64,000 nt of DNA from Diplonema japonicum (lineage: Eukaryota > Euglenozoa > Diplonemea > Diplonemida > Diplonemidae): positions 1 through 64,000 of the forward strand of contig OZ025655.1 of NCBI GenBank assembly GCA_964019335.1, in the 5' to 3' direction. The translations under genes and the position numbers were made by a program. Below, piece after piece: positions 21,790 through 33,735 of the stretch. The notes below the pieces were generated by a model. The model was given only the letters and a program-made list of their open reading frames with translations, searched no databases and was not told the origin of the DNA. Numbering within the stretch: the stretch's first letter is position 1; each line of letters begins with the position of its first letter.

Positions 21790-24700
21790 TCAAAGAGAGT
21801 CACGAGAGTACCTACGAAGTGGTGACTGGTGCAGTGTGGATGTAGCTGGCCCCAAAGCGATTGGCCCTGCAAAGAACAAGCTCTCCTTGTTTTCATTAGA
21901 GGAGGATGTGCCGTTGGCAGGAGACCCGCCGGGTGTATTCAGCTGATCTATAGTGTTCACAGAGGGAATAAATAGGTTGCCGTAGTCTTTACTCTGTGTG
22001 TCTGTGTCATCATGATCAGCAACGACAGACGCATGCATGTCCTTCATCTCTTCTTCCATAAATCCCTTCTCCAGTAAAGGAGCGTCAACATCGTCAAACG
22101 TACTGCGGGTACCGTAAAAGCGACCTATCACAAGCCAAAGGATCACGACAACAATCACAACAATGGTAAGCGAATACAGAATAGCAATGCCAACAAGCAA
22201 CGGCTCCCCGTACTGTGGGTGGGTTGAGTTTCCTTTCCGTTTCCGCCCTAAACATACCCTTTCGTCGGCCACCCACAAAGCTGCTAACAACGTGCACGCA
22301 CCTGAGAATAAACCCAGAGAATCCAGTCGCTGCTGCTTAATATCACGATATGGCTGTGGTGTTCTTCCTTCCTATTCTGGGTGGCATACTTCGCATATTA
22401 AATTCATCGTTAGGGAGATAAAGAGTACCCACGTTGCAGAGAAGCACTTCGCAAAGGTTGTGGACGGCATGGCCACTGACAGCACAATCAGAACCTTGCG
22501 CAGCAGCACAACGCTCTCCCAGTAGTAGTAACCCTTTCTGTAGTTCACGTAGAGGAAACCAAAAGAAGACAAACACCGTTGTGTGGAGAGGTGTTGCTGT
22601 GGTGTTATTGAAGTTGCTGCCGATCATCATACCTTTTCGTACGTCAGCATTATCGCAAAAGCGAGTGGGAAACCAATCCCATAAAGACAGAAGAAGGCTA
22701 GCGATAGACGGTAAAGCAGCGACTCCTCGTCGCACTCGACCCTAGGGTCTGCCTGTGCCACACGGATGGTGCCCCTCTCTGGGTGAAGATAGCTGTTGCA
22801 GATGAAAGGCTTTGTCAATTGGTCAATCAACAGCGTGTAACTGAAGTGTATTAAAATGAGCAGCGCTGTTGCAAAGATCTGCCGCTTAGGCAACTCGATA
22901 GCAGTGCCTTCCAACGGGATCTGGTAGTCGGGGTCCAGCTTGTGCTGACGAACAGAGCATGCACGTGAGCATAACCTGCAAACCAACGTCTTGCATTCTG
23001 TGCACTTGAAATCAGCAAATTCCTTTGAGCACATCGCGCAGTCAGGAATTATCTCCGCTTTGAGAACATCCTCCTGGCTGATGCTACCGGTCTTCGCGTT
23101 CGCAGATTCGTAGAACTGGCTCTGCCACTTAATTGTACTGCGGCCCTTCGGCTTCCCAGAGAATACAAAGGAGGCAAACCACGCCTCTGCACACGAGAAG
23201 AGAGGTAAAAGCACCCATACCCACAGACGGTCGTTGAGGTCCATGTTTTCAGGAAGCAAGCAGATGGTAGGCGTGGGGATGCCAGACAGACTGTTGGCGC
23301 TGCTGCTTGTCTGAAGGATGTCCTCCATACCGCTACCCCATTTAAGGTTGAGAGGGCGAAGGATAGCGAGAACCTGGATGCATGACATTAGTATCTTCAC
23401 GAACTGCGGAAGGGGGTCAGGCTTTTCTATTGTGTTCTTCAAGCTTAGTCGCACAACGCACAGCACTCCCGTCAGAATACCTACACCACTTAAAAAAGTC
23501 AAAACGATGCTTGTGAGCTTCGAAAAACACTGCACGCACCCAGTGGGACCCACCCTGCCCGTTCCCTCGCACTCACCACAAAAAGTACCATTCGTCTTCG
23601 GCGCACACATAGACGCCGAAGTATTCGACTCGTTGCTTCCAATACACGTGCCGAATGGACAAGAGTCCGGCGTCAGCACTTCTGCACTGAACCTCCACCA
23701 ATTCTTTTGCACATTTGCACTAAGGGTACCATCGCAAATCAAGCCAGTAGGACAATCAGTGCAAAGATCACCCCTACCTGGAAGAGCCAGCTTGGATGTA
23801 TCAAAGCAGTAAGGCTGCGGTAAGGGCACGACTAAAGGCATGATGGTAACGCCAGTTTCGTTATCATTGCTGGAATCCATTTGGTTGAGCGATAGTACTA
23901 CCAAGTACATCCTGGGCATGTACCACGTGAGGGATGCATGCTCTCCATTCACGGACTTCAAATACTCGCCTCGTTTAAACTCTTCCTCCGGCGGTGTTGG
24001 GAAGAGCTTATCGCACACACACCCACGGGTGCCGTTCATAAAGTGTATATGCTTAGATATCACCTTGCACCTCCGATCTTCAAACGCAGCGTCCCCACAG
24101 CCAGTCTCGTCGCAGGGTATCGAGCCAGGATCACTTATGTACCCGTAGGGTAATGTGTCCCTGAATGGCTTTTGAATCTTCTGGCACTCGTACAAGGCAC
24201 ATGTACAATTAACCTCCTCTCCGACACCCTTAATTGGCTTCTCGGCACCATCCTGCAGCTCGGCCACAATGGGAGGGTATAGAGTCTGGTTGAAGTCTAC
24301 AAAACTACGTTCGTTCGTGCTTCTCAACTGGAATTGATAGGGAACAACAGGTGAGCAGACGAGCTCTGTAGATGAGTTGCTGCTGTTGAAGTAATGGACA
24401 GCACATGATGCGCAATTGTTGTTCGCATCGAACTGCCGTGGGCACTCAGCACAGGAATCACCCTCCCATTGGTTCGAGCACTCGCAGATACACTTGTCTT
24501 TCTCCTCGCTTGGCTTCACCGTAATAGCTCTGCTATTGCAATGTTGCTTGTCCTGACACTCGTAACACAGAGGGTAATTAATCCTTCCCTCAGAACAGCT
24601 AGCACAATTATCGTCCGCATTGAATTGGCTGATGCAAATACTGCAGTCGGCACCGCTCCACATGTCGGTACACTTGCAGACACAATTCTCGTTTGTTTTA

Positions 24701-26163
24701 TCAGAGGTCACAAGAAGAGCGACAGCATTGCCAGAGCAATCAAGTTCATTTGTGCACAAACGGCACCGTTTTGCATCGTCCGTGTTGTTGTAGTCGACGT
24801 GGCCACTGGCGCACTGGTCGCAGTTTGTACCCGAGAAGTGCGGGGGGCATGTACCGCAGTGTACATCAGTCCACTGGGTTCCGCACTCGCAAATACACTG
24901 AGTGGAATTCGCGTTCGGGTAGACGTGACTGGCTCGTCCGTTGCAGTGCTCTTCGGATGTGCACATAGCACAGACAGGGTACCCTACCCTCCCTGGAGCA
25001 CAGGCTCCGCAATCCTTGCTGCTGTCGTAAATAGAATCGCATAAGGTGCAATTTTGCGGAGGGTACCATTGGTTGCGGCACAAACACGTGCAAATCTTAC
25101 CATCAGATGTAGTTGAGTCTGCGTTGCCATTGCAGAGCAGGTGGGTATCACAAAGCGTACAAGCTGGCCAGCTGTGTCTTCCGGTGACACACTGATCGCA
25201 TTGCGTTCCTTGGTACTGGCCTGGGCATACCTCACACTTGCTTCCTGTCCAAGGCACATCACAACCAACACATATACAGCTCAGCTTGTTTATGGACGGC
25301 TCTGCACTAACAGCTCGATTGTTGCAGTAGTCAGCAGTAGTGCACGGCAAACAAGATGGTTTGCTAAACCTCCCTGTGGCGCACTCTGCACAGGATACCT
25401 GCTCGAAACGTGGATCACAATCAGCACAGGTAGGTCCTTCCCAGTAATCAGAACATTGACAGAAACAGTTATTAGGGTCGGTGGGGAGGGTGGTGGCAAA
25501 GGTTGCATGACTGCTGCAGTGCTTGACAGGTGTGCACAGCTCGCACTGCCCCAAAGCGTCCTTTATGTATTGAATATCGCATTCGTTACAGTTGACCCCA
25601 GCGTAACCGACGCTACAGCTCTCGCAGTGGTCGCCTTCCCAGTGGGTGCTACATGAACACTTGCACGTGTCCATTTGCACATAAGCAGTGCCTCTTCCAT
25701 TACAGTGCTCTGTAGGGCTGCATCTTATGCACTTCGGATATGTGATGTACCCGGCAGCACACTCATTGCAGAAGTCCCCATCATAAGGGAGGTCGCATAT
25801 GTCACAGGCACCGCCGGTCCACTGGTTCCTGCAGCGACAGCTACAGTCCATATCTACGGTCGCAGTCTGCGTTTCTGTATGGGTGATCGTAGGTGTGGGC
25901 GTGGGTGGGTACCAGCACGTGCAATTAGAAAACAGAGTAGAACAGTCGTGTGCCATGGGCTCGACGTACCCGTTGTCGAAGCAGCTACCCCTAAGCTGAT
26001 TGGTGTTCCACAACCATATCGTATAACCTGCACACCTTCCTACATCTGATAGTGAAGCGTCGCTGTTGTCCTCCCTCTGGGCGCAGTACTTTCCGGGCAG
26101 CACTCTCACCTTTCCAGCAGCTGCATGACCGCAAAGGGCCAATAATATAAAGAGCCTAAACAT
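21790..26163 (-). CDS. EGF-repeat multi-pass membrane receptor-like protein with cytosolic zinc-finger loop
   Basis: Exons 26163-22633, 22596-22390, 22353-22258 and 22212-21790 join in phase (introns 36, 36 and 45 nt) to 1,418 aa. A signal peptide (FILLALCGHAAA) is followed by about eight laminin/EGF-like modules (for example CRNQWTGGACDIC, CSNQWEGDSCAEC) to ~600. A Cys-rich juxtamembrane part ends in CSPFGT-like and GECEGTGRVGPTGCVQC segments. Several membrane helices start at ~885 (IVLTFLSGVGILTGVLCVV). Between helices, residues ~1041-1078 form a B-box/FYVE-like zinc cluster (CAMCSKEFADFKCTEC, then CRLCSRAC). YYYWESVVLLRKVLIVL is typical of this polytopic class and appears only after splicing. 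The tail is acidic and Ser-rich. Ligand unknown. Confidence 0.75.
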
Positions 26164-26278
26164 AAGTCATATTCTCCTGCTTTCTGATTTAAAGTACACC
26201 CGATAGAAAATATGATACTGAACCTGACATGTCATGACATGGATGATAATCTCTTAGTTGTTGTTTCGTATGTTGATT

Positions 26279-27253
26279 TTACAACAACCTCCGCTTTTTA
26301 GCTGTGTTCGTGTATGGTGAAAGCTGCCACTCTGTCTCTGCCTCTTTCATATCGGCGGTGCCTGTGTTGCTTGCGTTTTGAAAAGCCGGAGGGCATACCC
26401 AATTTTATGAGGTACGGACGCAACTCAAAGCGTGGGCCGATCTCAGTCAAAGTAACATCCTTCCCCTTCTTGATGAATGTGTGCTGACGGAATGATATGT
26501 AATCAGATGTGTTGTCATATGATATTACACGCGTGCTGTCCTTTCGTGGCACCTAGGGGCAGGGATTATTTACAAAAGGCTGAGCATACCGGGAACAGAT
26601 GCTGCAACACACTCTTGATTCTTTCGCCGAGCCTTGTGCTGAAGTTTTCAAAAACGAGGTGCGGCAACTGCTGGCTCATGGGACCGCACCCCTCGATGTC
26701 GTGGCGCATAACTGTTCCGTGGATACCGAAGTGGACAGTGGGCCCAAGAGGGAGATGGCACACAACGAGCTCGCTGGGCTCACCACGCTGTTCATGCACA
26801 AAAATCACATCAGAAAACTTTGAAGACCTCGCCTGCTCTATTATCTCCGGGACGCCTGTCGACCCCCTGTTCATCCTCTGTGAGTTTGGGACAACCAGTC
26901 TCATCTCCTTTGCAAACGTCGTCAGCTTCTGGCTCGGCGCATGCGATGTCGTGATCAACACCTTCGGGTCTTCGATACCTGCCGTTGCATACTCGTCATC
27001 GATGTGCGTCTTCAGCTCTGCCGTCTGATCGTCATCAAGCTCCAGCCGCTCCTTATCCTGTCTAGCGAAAGTCCTCAAATGCTTTGGAATCGGCTGCTTG
27101 TTATCCAAAGCCTGTTGGTGTTGTACTACATTTTCCCACGACACGACATACCTCCTTCAACTGCATCTTCCTGTCGTGTATAAAATCCCTCTTTCTATCC
27201 TCACTCTTCGCAGTGAGGTACTCCTTCCTCATCCGGGAATATTTCCGAAGCAT
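26279..27253 (-). CDS. IMP4: U3 snoRNP protein IMP4
   Basis: Exons 27253-27152, 27111-26590, 26552-26399 and 26361-26279 join in phase (introns 40, 37 and 37 nt) to 286 aa, the usual IMP4 length. The Brix domain is complete: HIDDEYATAGIEDPKVLITT, FAKEMRLVVPNSQRMNRG, ELVVCHLPLGPTVHFGI, MRHDI, FSTRLGERIKSVLQHLFP, DYISFRQH, and TEIGPRFELRPYLIKLG. The final intron matters: only when it is removed does the C-terminus read EWQLSPYTNTAKKRRLL, matching the family's conserved end. IMP4 acts with IMP3 and MPP10 in the U3 snoRNP on 18S pre-rRNA in the nucleolus. The gene therefore calibrates the splice rule used elsewhere. Confidence 0.93.
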
Positions 27254-27355
27254 CTTGCCTATCCAATCTGTAAAGAAGTAAAAAATAATGTGCAAAACAA
27301 AGACCATAAAATAGACTACATAAAATAGCATGATGCGGAAGCACCATATGAGCAT

Positions 27356-29434
27356 CTAGCTTACCCACTGTCTAGGCCTGTAGCGAAGTGCCTTAAGCCG
27401 ATCCTTTCGCACATGATGGATACACTGCTGGTGCAATCTGATGTGCGTTGCCTCCGACCGCTGTGTGTTGCAAGGAACCTGAACCTCCGATAGATGCTCA
27501 GCACCATCGACGTGGATACCTTTGTCGAGGAGCAACACACCCCAGTCGGTCTTGTGCAGACCCATCGAAAAAGTCAGGGATGTCTCCTCCTCGGTAAATG
27601 AAGATTCTGAGGCTGAAGGAGGCACCGACTCAGGCTGACTTTGGGGTTCGCGCACTGGCTCCCTATTAACCTTTTGGCGGTGCTTTACTGGTGGGCCGAA
27701 GAAGGACATCAATACAGATGAGCTCACTGACTCCGTCACCTCAGACACCATGGGTGTGCCGATAACTGGCTGAGGCACAGCACAATGCACTCGCCTCTTC
27801 CGCCGCAATGGCTTCAGTTCTCCCCGTCGGTAGTCCCTAAGCGACTGCAACCAGTCACCCACCTTTAGACAATCCCCAGGCTCCCGTGTTTCTGCAACAG
27901 CCAAACTGTGAACAGCCTGCAACGAACTCTGCATAGGCATGACCCAATCCTCTAGAAGCAACCTTGTCTGCGGCGGTGCCATGGGCTCGATTGTCCGATT
28001 AAAAGCTGTGTTGTATTGCGCGCTGACGTGTGCCCCTACACTGGTGTCCGTCGCAATAGACGAATCAGAGAAGCTTGACGTGGGGGACGAAATACCCTCC
28101 AAACGGCGCTCGTTCCACCAGCCGTCGAAAGGCAATTTCGGTGCAGCACGATCATTAAGCATTTGTAAATGGTTGAAGGGCTGGTTCAAGAGATCACGCT
28201 TGTGTGGCAGATAAGTCTCGAGGCGTATCTTCAAGAGTTCTTTCATCGCGTGCTTCAGGCACTTGCTCTCTGTCTTCAACGACCTCTGCTTTAGCCTTTT
28301 ATACAGTCCCGGTAGTATTCGCCTTCTGAAAAACCACCCGCGCCACAAAGCCTGTAATGCTGAAACACGCTTATTTAACATGTTCAAGTGACCTTCCAAC
28401 TCTGTGACTCTCTTTCTGTGTCTCATCCGCCGGAACCACCGCTGAATAACGTTCGGCGCTACCCGCTGTGCGTCTGGCCTGACAGCCCGCCGTAGACACG
28501 ACCGAGCCCACGCTTGTATTCTAATACAGCTGTCCAGCCTTTCTTTCCGCTGTATGCACAGATTTGCCACAACGCTCCTCCCAGAAGCACCCCTGTGTGC
28601 ACGCTGGATGGTGCCTGCCGCCATACGGCGCTGCTTCGTCACTCTTAACGACCTCCTTACCTTGTAATGAAACAAACAACCCATCTTGGAAATCACAGGC
28701 TCACTATCAATCACAATCCCGCTTTCGATCGCGAGCGGCGACCCTCGGATAGCGTTAACCTTACTACGCCTGCGGGCTGTGTAGCCCCTCCACGTCTTCT
28801 GGATACGTACGGCACTCATCCTAATCTGCTGGCGGTACTCGTGCTCTTTCGATACCCTGCTGTCATGGCACAAATGTAACACATACCTCGTTGCCTCTTC
28901 CTTGGCCATCACTGCACACCACCACTTGACAATACGGAAAACTGCCTCCTTCTTGCGCTGAGCACTCCTCGCTATGTGTCCACGATGCACTCTCTGGATA
29001 TCTAGTGCAGCTGCATACCGTGCCGCAGGAGACAGGTCCAGCCCGTTCGGTCCCTGTGCTGTGCTGCAGGCACACTGACATACCTTCTCGTAAGACCTTG
29101 AGATCAACTGGCGCATGCTGCGCTCAGTGCTCTCGACTTCAAACCCCGTCGGCCTACCCTCCCACAGCTGTGCGGTTCACAAAAACCAAATACATACTAG
29201 CTGTAACATTATGTACATCTCTGCATTTCTATTCTTTCGAAAGCTGCTCAATGTCTTCAAGGGATTCCGACTGCCCAGACTTCCGCCCTTGCATAGTGTC
29301 TGCAACAGGCAGATGCTTTCCTTTTCGCTTTTCTCGTTATGCTCGTCCCCGCTGTCCAGTTGCGAATCTGGAAAAGTGTCCTCGGTTTCGCACTCGGTGT
29401 CTACCTCAAGGCTCTCATCTCCGGACCCCTCCAT
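27356..29434 (-). CDS. IQ-motif protein
   Basis: Exons 29434-29198, 29167-29084, 29053-28887 and 28859-27356 join in phase (introns 30, 30 and 27 nt) to 663 aa. At least six IQ-type helices lie between ~125 and 400: ALDIQRVHRGHIARSAQR, AVRIQKTWRGYTARRR, TIQRAHRGASGRS, CIRIQAWARSCLRR, VIQRWFRRMRHRKR and ALQALWRGWFFRRR. Such arrays bind calmodulin or light chains. The acidic N-terminus (GDESLEVDTECETED) and Ser/Pro-rich C-terminal half are not recognisable. Two of the introns are multiples of three without stops, so unspliced RNA would still be read. Likely cytoskeletal or flagellar, by analogy with IQ-array proteins. The ATG is 7 nt after a TCAG acceptor. Confidence 0.7.
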
Positions 29435-29520
29435 CTGCAAACTGAGGAGAAAAAGAAACAAGTCCTGAATAAAAATTCAATACTAGCTACGTACGTGACA
29501 AACTACCTTGATAAAGGTGG

Positions 29521-32127
29521 CTACCTTCTCTTCTTGTTCAAGCTTGGCAGCTTGGAAGAAACCCCCTTCTTATTTCTTCTGAGGTTATTCACAACAGCGT
29601 CAACACTCGCCTTGGAGAGCATGGAAGAGACCACTTCAGCAGTTGTGACTGTAGAGCCGGGATTACGAGAGACAAGAAGCTTGTGCAAGTCTCCAACGTA
29701 ATCCACCTCAGTCGGCCTTCCCTTCCCCTCATCTTCTGTTACATCATTGGTGTCGTATTTCTCCACTCGCCTTACGACAGCTGCTTCCTCTGCCAGAAGC
29801 TCAGGGTCAATAACTACTTTGCTTCTGTACTTCTCCTCCCGCTCCGCTTGCACCTCGCTGATGAGCTCATCCTGCCGCTCCTTCTTCTTCGCAGATAGCG
29901 CTTTCATCCTTCTTAGGAAGGCATCTTCTACAGGTGTGAATTGCTTTGACGTGACTTTTTGTGCAATCGACCTGAATAGTTTCTTTGATGAATCTTTTAG
30001 CGAATCGCCTTCAGAAGGAATACTCCGCAGTAGATCACCACACCACAAAATGCACCGCCTATAGAGGTGAAACTATTTGACCACATACATGGAGTACTTC
30101 AGCATGTCCGAGGTAGCGCTCTTCTTGTCTGCAGTGGGCGGACTGAATTGGAAAAAAGCGGCCATCTCCTCTTGAAGAAGCACAACGGCGTTCATGAGAC
30201 GCCGTGCTAGCTCCTGATCATCGGAGGGGAACCCGAGCCTGACCTTCTCTTCCTTCGGAGCAGCTGTCTGCACACCGAGAGACCGCACCTCCTTAGCAAG
30301 GGACACTGCAGGAACCTCAACCACAGCTTCGGGAACGTAATCTGTACAACAAGCAACATCTACGACATCAGGCTGTGTGCTGCATGGCGCCTCCTGCTGA
30401 CTGTCAGTGTTCTTGCACAGCTTCACAAAACTATTAAGAATCTGCACCTGCGATAGACGCAGGCCAATAGCAACATCTTCCAGCTGCTGCTGAAATAGGT
30501 TCTTAAGACACCTCCACGGTGCTGCATCGTGAAAATCGGATGTGTTGTCCTTGAAATAGATATTGGTATCGCGCAAAGAGGCGTGGAAAGAGCTGCCAAA
30601 GTTCATTATGCCCTGCCATCCAACATGGATGCTCTCCATTAGGAGACCCTTGGGGTCCATTGTGTTTTCAACCTGTTCTTCAAGTGACTGGTGCTGCGGG
30701 CCGACCTCCTCGGCTATCCTTGCATTAATCTCGATAAAAGCCTGATGTGTACCCAGACCACCTTGCTCATAATAAGCCCATGACAGCCTTTCCTCCCATT
30801 CCATCAAATGTTTCTCGTATACGTGACATATGTTTCTAATTCTCCTTCTTACAGGCCGAGGCCTCTCAACTACATGAACAACTTCCTTCACCACGTCGTT
30901 TTTTAGCATATCTGTCTGCACGCCCCTTTCACTTGTCACAGTTGGCAAACACGCCACCACCTGCTCATCTGGCTCTTCGTTATGACGTTCCTTCTGTGCA
31001 GCCTCTGCAGCCTCCTTTGCTTCGGCCACTTCTCGTGTAGCGGCTTCAAGAAGTGCATTTACGCTATCAATTCTAGCTTGCAAATAACCTGTCTGAGCAA
31101 CAGCATGTTTGCAATTGTCCCTCTCAGCAGAGTGCTGATTCTTTAGTTCCAGTAGCTCATTCTTGTACCCTTCTATGATCTTGTTCTCCTGGTCATTGAA
31201 GCTCTTCATTGCTGCTGCGTTCTTGGAAACCTCTTCCTCCAAGTGCATCTCAAGCTCCTTAATGCGCCGTTCCATTTGCTCTCTGTTTGCTCTCCTGTGC
31301 TCTTCGGCTTTACGCATCACCTCGAGCTTTTTCGTGATCCACAGCGAAACCCGCACAGCAAGGTTATGTGTGGCCAGCAAAGCGTCTTCCATTATTTGGT
31401 TGATGCCAATAAACTCATTTAGCCTGGAACGCAGGCTGCGCACCTCCTGCTTGAGAGATGCCTTATCACTGAGGCCCTTTGTCTGAGCAGTAGGACGTGT
31501 GAGGGATGGATCCATGGTAAGTTGTATCCTCATCGCCTTAATGAGATAAATGAGGTCGGCCACAGGCATGGCAAGGGCATCGCGCTCGTCCTCAATGAAC
31601 TGCTGCTCCTGTCGCTCATCAGAGGAGTCCGAGAGCTGGTCCTCGTTGTCTTCGGGCCTAGGGAGGTCATGCTTCGACTTGCGCATCGTTACCGGTATGG
31701 AGTCAAAGTCAGCACGATTGTCCAGAAGGTCATCGGCATCTGCATGCAGCCTGTTCTCTGTTGCTTGGTTATCTGCCTCGAGCGCGTTTAGTATGTAGCT
31801 GATATTGTTGAAAATGGTGTGCCCCTCTGTCTCATTCTCACGCCGGCTTCTTATCAACTTCTTCAGTCGCTTCAACTTACCATGCATATCACCAGGATCT
31901 GCCATCCCACGAACCTGCCCGGTTCCAAATAACGTGTCCGCAAACTGCGTCTTGCGTCGAAACACACATGACCCCTGGACCTCTTCGCGCCCTTCCCCGG
32001 GCAAGCTGTCCTCCTCTGACCCTTCCGAGACTTCATCAACGGAATCATCAGTGACACACCCTTCAACCCACGTTTCATATCTTATAATACTCTGCGGCCT
32101 TCTTGACACGAAGCCAAGTCTTGCCAT
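29521..32127 (-). CDS. Large coiled-coil protein
   Basis: Exons 32127-30089 and 30058-29521 join through a 30-nt intron; the junction restores a Met codon and continues the frame, giving 858 aa. Without this splice the second part would lack a start codon. Residues ~230-390 form a strong coiled coil (RRIKELEMHLEEEVSKNAAA; KNELLELKNQHSAERD). Two short GVQT motifs (RGVQTDM, LGVQTAA) recall dynein-light-chain LC8-type binding sites. A helical region with EWEERLSWAYYEQGG follows, and the tail is basic (LNKKRR). Family unknown. The ATG is 43 nt from the upstream stop and 2 nt after a CACAG acceptor. A cytoskeletal scaffold is a reasonable guess. Confidence 0.7.
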
Positions 32128-32170
32128 GCCTGTGTGGCTTGTAAAGATGCGAGAAAGGAAGTACAGTAGG

Positions 32171-33674
32171 CTACATCTGTGGTATCTTTAACATTAGCAA
32201 AGCAAAAGCCTCGAAAGGCATCTTTCCGTCAACCAGTAGGTTGTATTTCTCAAGTGTGCCCTGATTGTTCCCTACTCTCTCACCGAATGAATCGAGATAC
32301 TTCTTTTCAAGCGTCAGAAAATCACTGTACTGGATGAAGCCACTCTCGTCAGCATCAAACTTCCCGAACTCTTCCCTGAGCTGCCCTTCCGTGAGGCACA
32401 GGTTTCCTATGTTGTTCTGCAATATCTTAGTGTCGAAGTTATCGATGTGTGCAGGGAGCTGCTTCAGCTTGTTCTTCCTGGTTGTGATGACAGCGTGGTC
32501 ATACCCACTGCGCCACATCTCTAGCAGTGAGGCAACCTGGTACGACAGGCGGTCCTTTGCAACTTGAGTGGGGGTTTCCCCCCTGTTATTCACCTCAAAA
32601 TGCGCCCCAGCTGACAACAGCAACTTCACTAGCTCACAGTCTGTCGTGTCACACCTTGCAGCAACATGGAGTGCAGTATCTCGATCGACGCTCATTAAAT
32701 CCAGCGCGGCCTAGGGACGGTGTGCTCGTGCTTGTCCCATACCTCCGCCTCGTTGATGAGGTAGTCCAATAGCTGCACCACGCGCTTGTAGTCCCTCATA
32801 GATATACCCTCTGGTATCTCCACGGCATAGTGCAGTGGTGTCTTTCTGGCATTGTCGCGTGCATCGACATGGATGCCACGGCACCTTGTAACAAGCGTCT
32901 TGACAAACCGCAGGTCTCCTTTGCACCTACCTGTGAGAGGTTCTAACGCCAATTAAATACCCATGCAAGCCGTGTGCAAGGCGGTGCGCCCTTCTAAGTC
33001 TTTGATATTCTGAGCGTGTGCGCTGTGTTATATTGCTTACTACCTCTATCATACTAACTGGTACTTGCTTCCTGCGAAGCGAACCAACCAAGCAGCAGCT
33101 CTCCGAGCTCAATACAGAAAATCTCTTGCCCGGCTATTGCCCATGGCAGCAACATGTCCAAGTGCTTTGGGACTTGGACTCCCACCTCTACTTCGACGGT
33201 TATTGTGGCAATATCTGTAAAGCTATAGACCACAATGTACCATTTCTCCTGCACCGAGCCGAGATTGAACACGATCTCCTCTTCCCCGAGAGATGCCTGC
33301 CAACGTGTGTCCCGCGTGTCAATATTCCTGGGGTCTTGTGTTCCCAACATCTCCATGTGTAACATCCCCGAAGCTGGCGTGACGCACCCGCCACACGCCC
33401 TCACAGAAACGCGCATGCTGCCATGTGAACTGCCATCGATGAGGAAAACCGCTTTACAAGAAGCAGGCAGGTCTTTCTTTTCCATAATCAACGAATCACT
33501 CGCGACCTTCGAGATGCTGTCTCCTTCTTCACTACTCGCCGTTGTTCCGTACAACGCATACTCGACTTCACTGTCCACTGCTATCCTCTCCTGCACTACA
33601 GCATGCTGCTTAGTCTGGGATTTCGCAGGTTCAGCAGCTTCAGCATTTTTGTATATTGCATAATTCACTGCCAT
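32171..33674 (-). CDS. Ankyrin-repeat / EF-hand protein
   Basis: Exons 33674-33055, 33022-32961, 32930-32743 and 32710-32171 join in phase (introns 32, 30 and 32 nt) to 469 aa. The N-terminal ~205 residues are beta-rich, resembling a C2/calpain-III-type sandwich (SMRVSVRACGGCVTP; KWYIVVYSFTDIATITVEVE). Ankyrin repeats then appear only after splicing: DLEGRTALHTACMG, ARKTPLHYAVEIPEG, RDTALHVAARCDTTDCE and GETPTQVAKDRLSYQVASLL. Near the C-terminus lies one canonical EF-hand loop, DADESGFIQYSD, followed by a helix. It could sense calcium and bind partners through ankyrin repeats. The beta-sandwich call is tentative. Confidence 0.75.
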
Positions 33675-33735
33675 TCACCCCTAGGGTAGGTTGATAAAAT
33701 AGGTCCGCAATCAAATATATGTACAACTCATTGTG

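Noticed and set aside
26298-26399. Unspliced C-terminus of IMP4 ending in a basic, His/Arg-rich tail
   Set aside because: Removing the 37-nt intron at 26,398-26,362 instead gives the conserved PYTNTAKKR ending of the family.
22627-29116. Interpreting frame changes (for example at 22,630, 26,590, 27,150) as pseudogene frameshifts
   Set aside because: Each coincides with a GTATG...AG segment of standard size, and removing it restores conserved family sequence.
29521-30048. Separate gene downstream of the large coiled-coil frame
   Set aside because: It has no ATG in frame near its start, and a 30-nt intron joins it in phase to the upstream exon.
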